Shown: positions 18,944-26,226 of the stretch, piece by piece
Layout: each line of letters begins with the position of its first letter
Position numbering within the stretch: position 1 is the stretch's first letter
Assembly: GCA_913058475.1 (NCBI GenBank)
Contig: CAJXQA010000007.1
Location: 1-44,248 of the forward strand
Source of the DNA: an uncultured Nitrosomonadales bacterium
GTDB taxonomy: Bacteria; Pseudomonadota; Gammaproteobacteria; Burkholderiales; Methylophilaceae
Length of the DNA: 44,248 nucleotides
Reading direction: 5' to 3'
Position numbers and translations under genes: made by a program
Notes under the pieces: model-generated
Told to the model about the DNA's origin: nothing
What the model saw: only the letters and a program-made list of their open reading frames with translations
Database searches by the model: none

Positions 18944-19236
18944 ATGATTAATGTTGAAACTATTGATATAATACTTTCAAAGTTTCAGTAACTAAAAACT
19001 CTTCAACTGTACATATTGTTTTATTAAATGATCGTTTTCACCAAGATGTCTCTAATAATAAATTAACTAAAACTGAGCTCATTACTAAATCTTTTGAGTT
19101 CTTATTAGAAAGAGAATCAAATCAAGCCATATTAAAAAAATTTAATCTTGAAGTTATAAGCCAATATTTTCCAGAATATTTTGATGAAATAAAAAAAACT
19201 TATTCTATAATACAATCATCAAATATAATTACTTAA
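18944..19236 (+). pseudogene. Small gene interrupted by a one-base frameshift, unknown function
   Basis: The ATG at 18944, only 3 bp after the preceding stop, opens MINVETIDIILSKFQ and meets TAA at 18989. One base back, the other frame stays open from about 18988 to the TAA at 19234-19236 and reads VTKNSSTVHIVLLNDRFHQD, then a helical region LTKTELITKSFEFLLERESNQAILKKFNLEVISQYFPEYFDEIKK. That downstream frame has no ATG, GTG or TTG start. Adding one base near 18983-18987, for example lengthening the TTT run, would restore one protein of about 97 residues. The protein-like sequence implies a recently broken gene, a sequencing indel or, less likely, a frameshift event; there is no canonical slippery heptamer. 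Function unknown. Confidence 0.6.
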
Positions 19237-19249
19237 GGACTTCTGCATC

Positions 19250-20251
19250 ATGGTTAAAGCTTACGCTGCGTTAAATGCTAGGGAAGATCTTAAACCTTAC
19301 GAATATGAGTCAAAAACATTAGAGAAAAATGAGATTCGAATAAAGGTTCACTCTTGTGGCATATGCCATAGTGATATTAGTGCAATAGATAATAGCTGGG
19401 GCAAATCTAAATATCCTATGATTGCAGGTCATGAAATTATAGGCGAAGTAATTGAGATTGCCTCTAATAGCTCTATGCACAAAATTGGGGATACCGTGGG
19501 CCTAGGTTGGCATTCGGGATATTGTAATAATTGTGATTATTGTGATGTGGGTGATCATAATTTTTGTAGCAATACCAAGAAAACTGTCTTTAGTCAGTTC
19601 GGTGGTTTTGCTGAAGAGGTTGTCGCCGAGGAAGAGAGTGTGATTCCTATTCCCCCTAAGCTAAATCTTGAAGATGCAGGACCTTTATTATGTGGGGGGA
19701 TAACTGTATTTACACCCATTGTTGAATTTGGAATTAATGAGAAGCATAAAGTCGGTGTAATTGGAATAGGGGGACTTGGACATTTAGCTATTCAGTTTTA
19801 TAAAGCCTTAGGGTGTCATGTTACTGCCTTCACAAACTCTCAAGATAAAAATGATTTTATAAAAAAAATGGGTGCCGATGACGTTGTTTCATCAACTGAT
19901 CAAGTAACACTAAAAAATTTAGGTGCTAAGTTTGATCTATTGATATCTACAGTTAATGTTAGCTTAGATTGGAATCTATATTTAAACATTATAAAACCAA
20001 GAGGTAGACTTCATTTTGTTGGCGCAGTTTTAGAGCCTATTAAATCATCAGTGTTCTCTCTTATGGCAGGTAGGCGTTCTATATCAGGTTCTCCAGTAGG
20101 CAGTCCAAAAAATATAAAAAAAATGCTTAATTTTTGTGTTGAGCATAATATTAAACCCATTGTTGAGCACTTTAAATTCAGTGATATCAATAAGGCTATT
20201 GAAAAAGTTAGGAGCAATAAAGTCAGATTTCGTGCAGTTTTGAGTTGGTAA
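19250..20251 (+). CDS. Zinc-dependent alcohol dehydrogenase (cinnamyl-alcohol dehydrogenase-like)
   Basis: This 333-residue medium-chain dehydrogenase has likely catalytic zinc ligands C39 (CGICHSD) and H61-E62 (AGHEIIGEV). The structural zinc site is C92, C95, C98 and C106 (YCNNCDYCDVGDHNFC). The Rossmann motif GIGGLGHLAIQ follows. The sequence is closest in pattern to the CAD/YahK/AdhA group, broad-specificity aldehyde reductases that usually use NADPH. The true substrate is unknown; aldehyde detoxification is a reasonable guess. It has an AAGGA ribosome site. The GIY-YIG gene follows after 7 bp. Confidence 0.9.
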   Translation: MVKAYAALNAREDLKPYEYESKTLEKNEIRIKVHSCGICHSDISAIDNSWGKSKYPMIAGHEIIGEVIEIASNSSMHKIGDTVGLGWHSGYCNNCDYCDVGDHNFCSNTKKTVFSQFGGFAEEVVAEEESVIPIPPKLNLEDAGPLLCGGITVFTPIVEFGINEKHKVGVIGIGGLGHLAIQFYKALGCHVTAFTNSQDKNDFIKKMGADDVVSSTDQVTLKNLGAKFDLLISTVNVSLDWNLYLNIIKPRGRLHFVGAVLEPIKSSVFSLMAGRRSISGSPVGSPKNIKKMLNFCVEHNIKPIVEHFKFSDINKAIEKVRSNKVRFRAVLSW

Positions 20252-20258
20252 CTAAGAT

Positions 20259-20576
20259 ATGGCTAACTACAATGTGAGTGGACTTGAAACATTAGCTGAA
20301 CTAGCTCGTTTATCAAAAGAAAGTTGGTACGTTTATATTTTAAAATGTGCAGATGATACTTACTACACAGGCATTACATCAAACATCAATCGCAGAATAA
20401 AAGAACATGGTACAAACAAAGGTGCCAAATATACAAAACAACGTGGTCCTTTTAGGTTAGTTTATAAAGCTTCATTTCTTAATAGAAGTTCAGCCAGCAA
20501 AGAAGAATATAAAATTAAATCTCTTTCCCTTAAAAATAAAATTAAGTTAATTGAATCAAGTGTTCTAATTTCTTAA
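20259..20576 (+). CDS. GIY-YIG nuclease-like protein (YhbQ family)
   Basis: This 105-residue protein holds a single GIY-YIG domain from about residue 22: SWYVYILKCADDTYYTGITSNINRRIKEHG, with the Tyr pair and the Arg of the active site, then KGAKYTKQRGPFRLVYK. Standalone UPF0213/YhbQ members are small DNA-binding nuclease-like proteins of uncertain role in DNA repair. The first 21 residues (MANYNVSGLETLAELARLSKE) are unusual, because relatives start at the SWYVY strand. The upstream ATG is the only one available, so the extension may be real. It probably shares a transcript with the dehydrogenase. Confidence 0.87.
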   Translation: MANYNVSGLETLAELARLSKESWYVYILKCADDTYYTGITSNINRRIKEHGTNKGAKYTKQRGPFRLVYKASFLNRSSASKEEYKIKSLSLKNKIKLIESSVLIS

Positions 20577-20593
20577 GGATTACTAAATAAAAT

Positions 20594-20618
20594 ATTGAAA
20601 ATTTACTTTATTTTCAAT
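20594..20618 (+). terminator. AT-rich hairpin, possible terminator
   Basis: ATTGAAAAT and ATTTTCAAT form a perfect 9-bp stem around a 7-base loop, 17 bp after the GIY-YIG stop. No clear T run follows, so it may be a weak terminator or a leader structure of the downstream helicase gene. Confidence 0.35.
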
Positions 20619-20662
20619 TACCTATATACTTCGCTCTCGTAAAAGATTATCTATAATTTATC

Positions 20663-20674
20663 ATTAGGCCTAAT
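20663..20674. promoter_or_regulatory. Perfect 12-bp palindrome in the rhlE leader
   Basis: ATTAGGCCTAAT lies about 30 bp before the helicase start. An outer AAGATTA/TAATCTT pair (20643-20678) flanks it. It could be an operator or a structured 5' leader of a cold-induced helicase mRNA; no family assignment is possible. Confidence 0.35.
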
Positions 20675-20705
20675 CTTCTCATAGACACAACTTAAGGATA
20701 ATTTT

Positions 20706-22004
20706 TTGTCATTTAATACTCTAAACCTTGCCCCTGAAATACTCAAAGCTATTCAAGACGCTGGCTACAAAGAGCCTACAGCAATTCAAAAAAAATCTAT
20801 TCCCCATATCCTTCAAAAGGAACATGTTCTAGCAACTGCACAAACCGGGACAGGGAAAACAGCTGCATTTGTATTACCCATTTTAAGCCATCTAACAAGT
20901 ACAAAACGAAAAGGAAAAGGGCCGAGAGTATTAATTATTTCACCAACACGTGAGTTGGCTAATCAAATATCAGATAGTATCAAAACATACTCTCGATATT
21001 TGAAAATATTTTCTGTAACAATTACAGGTGGAATGTCATATCAACTTCAAAACAAGCTTCTATCAAAACCTGTGGACATTCTGATTGCCACTCCTGGAAG
21101 GCTTCTAGATTTACACAAGCAAAGAAAAGTTAAAATTAATGATACTGAAATTATGGTTTTAGATGAAGCAGATAAAATGCTTGATATGGGCTTTGTTCCA
21201 GATATTAGAAAAATTTTCAACGCAACAAATAAAGATCAACAAATGCTTATGTTTTCAGCTACCCTTGACCCTGATGTATCTAAAATTGCTGAGGAATTCT
21301 TAAAATCTCCTACGAAAATATCTATTGAGCCCCAAGGGCTTGGTCATATTAATATTGAACAAACTATGTATTACGTTGATAGTCAATCACATAAAATAAA
21401 CCTACTCGATCATTTTTTATCGCAGGATAATGTTAATCAAGCAATTATTTTTACTGCAACTAAAAGATTAGCTGATAAATTATCAGATGACCTATATCAT
21501 AAGGATATTAAGGCTTCAGCTCTTCATGGTGACATGACACAAAATAGTCGTACAAGAACTATTAATCGATTCAAAAAAAATGGAATAAAAGTTTTAGTTG
21601 CGACCGATCTTGCATCCCGAGGAATTGACGTGAAGGACATTACTCACGTTTTTAATTATGACTTACCTCGTTTTGCTGAAGATTATGTTCATCGAATTGG
21701 AAGAACAGGCCGTGCAGATAAGAAAGGTTTTGCTATTAGTTTTGTCAACGAGACAGATAAAGAGCATTTAAGAAAAATTGAGCGATTCACAAAATTAAAG
21801 ATAAACGTTCAAACTGTTGAAGGAATGGAGCCAACAAAAACAACAGCAGATGTACATAAAAATAAAAAGCGACGCAGTGGTAAGAAAAGGCCATTTATTA
21901 AATCAACAAAGAATTTTAAGAATAGCTCAAATGCTGAAAAAAGAATAAGAAGTAAGAATAGAAAAGAAGGTCAATCGACTACTGCTAAGTCTGCCAGAGA
22001 ATAA
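20706..22004 (+). CDS. rhlE: DEAD-box ATP-dependent RNA helicase, RhlE-like
   Basis: This 432-residue RNA helicase has all core motifs: the Q motif (PTAIQKKSIP), Walker A AQTGTGKTA, PTRELA, TPGRLLD, DEAD in VLDEADKMLDMGF, SAT, and HRIGRTGR in the second RecA domain. The C-terminal tail is short and very basic (KKRRSGKKRP, EKRIRSKNRK), typical of RhlE-type helicases acting in ribosome assembly and RNA decay. The start is TTG, with an AAGGATAA site upstream and MSFNTLNL matching the family start. Its last 34 bp overlap the 3' end of a convergent unknown gene. Confidence 0.9.
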   Translation: MSFNTLNLAPEILKAIQDAGYKEPTAIQKKSIPHILQKEHVLATAQTGTGKTAAFVLPILSHLTSTKRKGKGPRVLIISPTRELANQISDSIKTYSRYLKIFSVTITGGMSYQLQNKLLSKPVDILIATPGRLLDLHKQRKVKINDTEIMVLDEADKMLDMGFVPDIRKIFNATNKDQQMLMFSATLDPDVSKIAEEFLKSPTKISIEPQGLGHINIEQTMYYVDSQSHKINLLDHFLSQDNVNQAIIFTATKRLADKLSDDLYHKDIKASALHGDMTQNSRTRTINRFKKNGIKVLVATDLASRGIDVKDITHVFNYDLPRFAEDYVHRIGRTGRADKKGFAISFVNETDKEHLRKIERFTKLKINVQTVEGMEPTKTTADVHKNKKRRSGKKRPFIKSTKNFKNSSNAEKRIRSKNRKEGQSTTAKSARE

Positions 22005-22459
22005 ACACCCGTCGGTCTTTTTTTATCAGATTCCCAATATTTATCTTTTACAATACAACAACGATCTCTATTCATATCTGCGACACCAAACTTTAGTTTA
22101 GCATTTGGAATAATTCTATATATGTATCTTTCAATTCCATCAATTGATTCTGGAGCATCGTCATGACCACAGAATATTAAAACATTTTTTTGTTTAGCTT
22201 CTGTTTGTCTCACACATTTGATATCTTCTCTTCCAATTTCCATCATTAATTTTTTAATTTTATCTGTCTCTTGATTTGTTAAGGGCTCAAGTCTAAATAA
22301 ACTAATCCTTTTCATAACAGATATTGCATTTGCATTGATTTTTTGTTTATTTAAAATTTGTGGGATGAACCTAACAATCCACATTTCCTTTTCCTTTGAT
22401 AACTTAAAATTACTTATTATCTTGTCAACGGGATATTTAGAGAGGATGGGGGGGCGCAT
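21971..22459 (-). CDS. Hypothetical protein with a C7 tract at its start
   Basis: This is a 162-residue soluble protein of unknown function. It has no signal peptide or membrane helix. Notable stretches are ISNFKLSKEKEMWIVRFIPQILNKQ (helical), NVLIFCGHDDAPESIDGIERYIYRIIP (strand-loop-helix) and VADMNRDRCCIVKDKYWES, with adjacent cysteines. The coding strand has a run of seven C at codons 2-4 (ATGCGCCCCCCCATC), striking in such AT-rich DNA. Its 3' end overlaps the convergent rhlE by 34 bp. Composition resembles neighbouring genes, so I think it is real, but no family is recognised. Confidence 0.62.
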   Translation of the reverse strand: MRPPILSKYPVDKIISNFKLSKEKEMWIVRFIPQILNKQKINANAISVMKRISLFRLEPLTNQETDKIKKLMMEIGREDIKCVRQTEAKQKNVLIFCGHDDAPESIDGIERYIYRIIPNAKLKFGVADMNRDRCCIVKDKYWESDKKRPTGVYSLADLAVVD

Positions 22460-22560
22460 AATTAATTTATATCACACATAAAAACATTATTTTAACCTAC
22501 TTTATTTATCTTAAGTTTAATAAAGTTACTTTGATTTAAAAATTAGATTAAAATTGAAGC

Positions 22561-22911
22561 ATGTCCTATATTATTTTCAAATATATTATTACAGCAGGTC
22601 TAATTGTTCTTATTTCAGAGCTTGCGAAGGTTTCAGATAAAATCGGCGCGCTCACAAGTGCGCTGCCTTTAGTCACGATCACTGTATTATTTTGGTTATT
22701 TTTTGAAAACCAATCAACTGAAAAAATAGCTAATCATTCATACTATACCTTCTGGTATGTACTTCCAACACTTCCCATGTTTCTTCTTTTTCCATGGATT
22801 ATTAAGCATTGGTCATTTTGGCCAGCCATATTAATATCAATAGGATTTACAGTTGTTTTATTTATTGTTTATGTTGCCGTTCTAAAGAAGTTTGGAATTG
22901 ATTTATTGTAA
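22561..22911 (+). CDS. DUF3147-like integral membrane protein
   Basis: This 116-residue protein is almost entirely hydrophobic with four predicted membrane helices at about 4-22, 30-47, 62-82 and 90-112. The SELAKVSDKIGALTSALPLVTITVLFWLFFE and YTFWYVLPTLPMFLLFP segments match the DUF3147 pattern. Function is unknown. It is followed 36 bp later by a shorter protein of the same layout, so the pair may form a heteromeric membrane complex (inference). Confidence 0.78.
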   Translation: MSYIIFKYIITAGLIVLISELAKVSDKIGALTSALPLVTITVLFWLFFENQSTEKIANHSYYTFWYVLPTLPMFLLFPWIIKHWSFWPAILISIGFTVVLFIVYVAVLKKFGIDLL

Positions 22912-22947
22912 ATTTGAATTAAATCTTTTATTTTAAGTCTTGATAAT

Positions 22948-23274
22948 ATGTTTTATTTATTAAAAATTATTATTGCACTTGTTGTCATCATTGGTGCGAC
23001 AGAACTGAGTAAAAAAAATACAACCCTCGCAGCTATCCTTTTGGCAATGCCCATTATTTTTTTTGTTTCTTTTACATTAATTTGGGAGGAATCCAAAGAC
23101 CGCTCTTTAATCAGTGGGCTTATTCAGGAAACAACAATGTATATATTGCCTGTTATCCCTTTCTTATTTTTGTTTAGTTTCTTAGTGAAATCAGGTTTTA
23201 ATTACTATCTAGCTCTTGCCATTGCAATCGTTGGAATAACAGCAGGCACCTTGCTAATGAAGAAGTTTTATTAA
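22948..23274 (+). CDS. Second DUF3147-like membrane protein (tandem paralogue)
   Basis: This 108-residue protein has four membrane helices at about 3-20, 27-45, 66-83 and 86-104. It shares with its upstream neighbour an early [S/T]EL[A/S]K motif (GATELSKKNTTLAAILLAMP against ISELAKVSDKIGALTSALP) and a central YxxPxxPxxxxF stretch (MYILPVIPFLFLF against WYVLPTLPMFLLF). The two are therefore diverged copies of one gene. The reading frame ends inside the left arm of a strong terminator. Function unknown. Confidence 0.75.
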   Translation: MFYLLKIIIALVVIIGATELSKKNTTLAAILLAMPIIFFVSFTLIWEESKDRSLISGLIQETTMYILPVIPFLFLFSFLVKSGFNYYLALAIAIVGITAGTLLMKKFY

Positions 23275-23302
23275 AAAAGGGACCTATTAAGTCCCTTTTT
23301 TT
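23273..23302 (+). terminator. Rho-independent terminator, probably bidirectional
   Basis: AAAAAAGGGAC and GTCCCTTTTTT form an 11-bp stem with a 7-base loop (23284-23290) and T tails in both directions. It lies at the end of the DUF3147 pair and 16 bp beyond the end of the convergent membrane gene. Confidence 0.88.
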
Positions 23303-23317
23303 CAAAATGAAAAATTC

Positions 23318-23554
23318 TTACTTCCGTGATTTCCAAATTGAATATAATACCCATAAAGCTACTAAGCCAATAAGACCTTCACTGCCTAGTTGGGCTAATA
23401 TTCCTGAAACATTTCCAATTACATCGGTTTGACCAATAAAAGGTACGTTTGAGGTACCCATCAAGATTTGAAGAACAATTGCAAGTGCCATAAGACTAAC
23501 TACTGTTTCAGCAAGTCCGCCAGCCCACTTCCTAATAGTTGCTAATATCTCCAT
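23318..23554 (-). CDS. Small two-helix membrane protein, unknown function
   Basis: This 78-residue protein has a short amphipathic N-terminus (MEILATIRKWAGGLAETV), one membrane helix at about 18-36, a polar loop with NVPFIGQTDVIGNVSG, and a second helix at about 58-74 ending in a basic tail (SIWKSRK). The hairpin topology recalls small pore-forming or scaffold proteins, but there is no motif to support this. It has a strong ribosome site (CAGGAGAA), its own upstream motif cluster (23581-23619) and its own terminator, so it looks like a well-expressed single-gene unit. No family recognised. Confidence 0.72.
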   Translation of the reverse strand: MEILATIRKWAGGLAETVVSLMALAIVLQILMGTSNVPFIGQTDVIGNVSGILAQLGSEGLIGLVALWVLYSIWKSRK

Positions 23555-23580
23555 TTCAATTTCTCCTGTAATTTAAAATA

Positions 23581-23619
23581 AGTTTAAACTTTCATCTCTT
23601 TAAACTGAGTAAAGTTTAC
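23581..23619. promoter_or_regulatory. Cluster of three AAACTTT-type palindromic motifs
   Basis: AGTTTAAACT (23581-23590), CTTTAAACT (23598-23606) and GTAAAGTTTAC (23609-23619) are related inverted motifs within 39 bp, 27-65 bp upstream of the membrane gene start at 23554. The layout suggests a repeated operator for an unknown regulator. AT-rich chance similarity is the alternative. Confidence 0.35.
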
Positions 23620-23738
23620 CCCTATATATCAAGAAAAATACAATATATAGTATTTTTTTTTAAAATTTCACTATATGATGTTTTTTTGGTATAAGATTGA
23701 TGGTTATCCTGTAATGCCTACAAATAATAATTAGCTTA

Positions 23739-24128
23739 TTAATTGTTACTTTTATGGAATAAAGTAATACGTCCAGACAGCAAATAATTAATTATAAATA
23801 AAAATCCAATTAGAAATGACGCCATCTTCCAGTTATTTTTTTTATGATCCCAAAAATTTTTTTTAGCTTTATTTCTAACTTCAATATAAATATTTTTATA
23901 TTCCATACCTAATCTTTCTACTTCTTGTTGATCTGAGTTTCCATTTGCTTCTAACATTTGATCTGCTAAATTCTCTTTCATTTTTTTTTCATTTTCTGTA
24001 GCGTACTTGTCAAACATTTCCCAACCTTCCATATTTATTATCTGAAAATAATTAAATGCATAGAATCCGCTTAGCGATAAAAGGGCAATGAAATAAAGAT
24101 TCATAAATCTTTGTAGGTATATTTTCAT
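23739..24128 (-). CDS. Putative membrane protein of unknown function
   Basis: This 129-residue protein has a first membrane helix at about 8-24 (FMNLYFIALLSLSGFYAFNYF), a highly charged helical middle (about 30-90, with ENEKKMKENLADQM and EVERLGMEYKNIYIEVRNKAKKNF, likely coiled coil) and a second helix at about 102-118. Both ends probably lie in the cytoplasm with the charged segment outside (inference). I chose the ATG at 24128. The frame extends to 24164, but that start lies inside the Fur-like palindrome. It faces a divergent 39-residue Cys-rich protein. No family recognised. Confidence 0.62.
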   Translation of the reverse strand: MKIYLQRFMNLYFIALLSLSGFYAFNYFQIINMEGWEMFDKYATENEKKMKENLADQMLEANGNSDQQEVERLGMEYKNIYIEVRNKAKKNFWDHKKNNWKMASFLIGFLFIINYLLSGRITLFHKSNN

Positions 24129-24148
24129 ATTATTTTCTTTAAAATTAT

Positions 24149-24163
24149 TGAGAATAATTCTCA
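24149..24163. promoter_or_regulatory. Fur-box-like operator (7-1-7 palindrome)
   Basis: TGAGAATAATTCTCA is a perfect 7-1-7 inverted repeat and fits the proteobacterial Fur consensus (TGATAATNATTATCA-like; GAGAAT half-sites are common variants). It lies between two divergent unknown genes, 20 bp before one start and 60 bp before the other, so an iron-bound Fur repressor could control both. Confidence 0.62.
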
Positions 24164-24223
24164 TTTAATACTTTTTTATTTTTTTTACTTATTATAAACC
24201 TTTATAGATGAAGGAGATTAAAT

Positions 24224-24343
24224 ATGGATTGTGGATGTGGAAGAAGCCCAAATGGTAAATGTCTTGGTTGGCATGATTTGTCAGAAGAAGAGTATCTAGA
24301 AAAACTAAAGGAGTATGAAGCAAATCAAAAAGTTGAAGGTTAA
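24224..24343 (+). CDS. 39-residue Cys-rich microprotein
   Basis: The reading frame encodes MDCGCGRSPNGKCLGWHDLS, then an acidic helix (EEEYLEKLKEYEANQKVEG). A strong AAGGAGA ribosome site lies seven bases upstream. The N-terminal CxC...C...H arrangement (C3, C5, C13 and H17) could bind zinc or an iron-sulfur centre; that is inference from the residues. It sits downstream of a Fur-like palindrome shared with the divergent membrane gene. The stop codon falls in the first unit of an octamer tandem repeat. The motif looks like a conserved small-protein family, but I cannot name it. Confidence 0.7.
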   Translation: MDCGCGRSPNGKCLGWHDLSEEEYLEKLKEYEANQKVEG

Positions 24344-24393
24344 AAGGTTAAAAGGTTAAAAGGTTAAAAGGTTAAAAGGTTAAAAGGTTAAAA
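24338..24393. repeat. Tandem repeat (GGTTAAAA)x7
   Basis: Seven exact copies of an 8-bp unit start in the last codon of the 39-residue gene (its TAA is in the first copy) and end 4 bp before the glmS stop. Identical copies suggest recent expansion by slippage. Copy number changes would not alter either protein. Confidence 0.97.
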
Positions 24394-24397
24394 TAAT

Positions 24398-26224
24398 TTA
24401 CTCCACAGTGACTGATTTAGCTAAATTTCTTGGTTTATCTACATCCGTACCTTTTCTCAAAGCAACATGATAAGCAAGTAATTGAACTGGAATAGTATGA
24501 ACAATAGGCGATAGAATTCCAGTATGTCTTGGTGCTCTGATTACTTTAATTCCTTTTGTTTCTACAAAATGACTATCTGAATCTGCAAAGACAAATAATA
24601 TACCGCCTCTGGCTTTTACCTCCTGCATATTAGATTTTACTTTTTCTAACAAGGCATCATTAGGGGCAATTACTACTACAGGCATATTTTTATCTACTAA
24701 TGCTAATGGACCATGTTTCAATTCGCCTGCAGGATAAGCTTCTGCATGAATATAAGATATTTCTTTTAATTTTAAAGATCCTTCTAAAGCGATTGGATAA
24801 TGAACACCTCGACCTAAAAATAAAGCATGCTCTTTATTTGAGAAATGTTTTGCCCATTGTTTAATCTGAGGCTCTAAATTTAAGGCGGTTTGAATGCCTC
24901 CAACAAGCCCTCTTAAGTCATTTAGATATTTTGTTTCCAATTTTCTAGTAATGAGTTTTTTATTTTTAGCTAAGGTAATCGTTAAAATAAATAAGGATAC
25001 TAATTGTGTAGTAAAAGCTTTGGTTGAGGCAACGCCAATTTCAATACCAGCTCGTGTATAAAAAGTTAGCTTTGATGCTCTCGCTATTGCACTTTCTTGA
25101 ACATTACATATCGCTAATGTTTTTTTATGCCCCATCTTACTAGCATGTTTTAATGCTTCAATTGTATCTAAGGTTTCTCCTGATTGTGAGATGCTTATAA
25201 CTAATTGATTTTTATTAGGGACTGTTTTGCGATAACGATATTCACTGGAAATTTCCACTGATGTTTGAATCTTTGCAACATCCTCTAACCAATACTTAGC
25301 AGTAAGGCCAGCATAATAACTTGTTCCTGCAGCAAGAATAAGGATACTATTCACATCCTTTAATACATTTTTAGCATTTTTACCAAATAACGCACTGTCG
25401 AATTTATTGTTGTCTATAACTGCTTCGATTGTATCTCCAATAGCTCTGGGTTGTTCGTAAATTTCTTTTTGCATAAAGTGGTCATGAGGGCCTAAGTCCA
25501 TCGACGATATTTTAACTTTGCTCTCATTAACTTTTCTTTTAACTTTTTTTAAATTCGAGCCAAAAATTTCTAAATTATTTTTTGTTAATTTTGCAAAATC
25601 TCCATCTTCTAAATAAATTACTTTTCTTGTAATAGCTATTAATGCACTAATATCAGAAGCAGCAAAATATTCAGATTTTCCTTGTCCAATTATTAATGGA
25701 CAGCCTAAACGAGCACATATTATTTCATCTTTATTTTCAATAGAAATTACAGCAATCGCGTATGCGCCTGTTAAATCTTTTGTGGCAAGTTGCGTTGATT
25801 TAAGTAAATCATTTTTTTTATGGTAATGGTCAATTAAGTGTGCGATTACTTCTGTATCTGTTTCAGACTCAAACTGATATCCTAATTTCTTTAATCGAAT
25901 ACATTGTTCTTCATGATTTTCAATAATGCCATTATGAACAAGGGCAATTTTATTATTTGAAATATGCGGGTGCGCATTCTCTTCAGTTACTCCTCCATGC
26001 GTTGCCCACCTTGTATGGCCAATTCCAATTAAACCTTCTAATTTGGAATTTTTAACTTTAGTTTTAATTGAGGTGACTCTTCCCGTAGACCGAATTCTCT
26101 TAATTGAACCATTTAAGATTGCAACTCCGGCTGAATCATAACCTCTGTATTCTAGATGCTCTAATCCTTCAATGAGCTTTGGTAAGACATTTTTATTTGA
26201 GATGCCTGCGACAATTCCACACAT
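24398..26224 (-). CDS. glmS: Glutamine-fructose-6-phosphate aminotransferase (isomerizing)
   Basis: This 608-residue enzyme makes glucosamine-6-phosphate from fructose-6-phosphate and glutamine, the first step to UDP-GlcNAc. The N-terminal Cys (after Met, [11 protein letters not shown]) is the glutaminase nucleophile, with GHTRWATHG and NGIIENHEE following. Two SIS isomerase domains carry AAGTSYYAG and SQSGETLDT, and the C-terminus is the conserved [15 protein letters not shown]. Length matches the family. It lies 2 bp after glmU. No glmS ribozyme is expected or seen in this position. Confidence 0.98.
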   Translation of the reverse strand: MCGIVAGISNKNVLPKLIEGLEHLEYRGYDSAGVAILNGSIKRIRSTGRVTSIKTKVKNSKLEGLIGIGHTRWATHGGVTEENAHPHISNNKIALVHNGIIENHEEQCIRLKKLGYQFESETDTEVIAHLIDHYHKKNDLLKSTQLATKDLTGAYAIAVISIENKDEIICARLGCPLIIGQGKSEYFAASDISALIAITRKVIYLEDGDFAKLTKNNLEIFGSNLKKVKRKVNESKVKISSMDLGPHDHFMQKEIYEQPRAIGDTIEAVIDNNKFDSALFGKNAKNVLKDVNSILILAAGTSYYAGLTAKYWLEDVAKIQTSVEISSEYRYRKTVPNKNQLVISISQSGETLDTIEALKHASKMGHKKTLAICNVQESAIARASKLTFYTRAGIEIGVASTKAFTTQLVSLFILTITLAKNKKLITRKLETKYLNDLRGLVGGIQTALNLEPQIKQWAKHFSNKEHALFLGRGVHYPIALEGSLKLKEISYIHAEAYPAGELKHGPLALVDKNMPVVVIAPNDALLEKVKSNMQEVKARGGILFVFADSDSHFVETKGIKVIRAPRHTGILSPIVHTIPVQLLAYHVALRKGTDVDKPRNLAKSVTVE

Positions 26225-26226
26225 AT

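Noticed and set aside
18944-19236. Programmed -1 ribosomal frameshift joining the two halves of the small gene
   Set aside because: There is no X-XXY-YYZ slippery heptamer at the junction (codons TCA AAG TTT CAG) and no evident downstream pseudoknot. A mutation or sequencing indel is simpler.
22004-22030. Terminator for rhlE at ACCCGTCGGTCTTTTTTT
   Set aside because: The stem would be only about three base pairs; the T run mainly encodes lysines of the gene on the other strand.
23620-23738. tRNA or small RNA gene in the AT-rich gap
   Set aside because: No cloverleaf, GTTCRA-type T-loop or strong hairpin could be found.
24338-24393. CRISPR-like array
   Set aside because: The unit is 8 bp with no spacers and no cas genes nearby; it is a simple tandem repeat.
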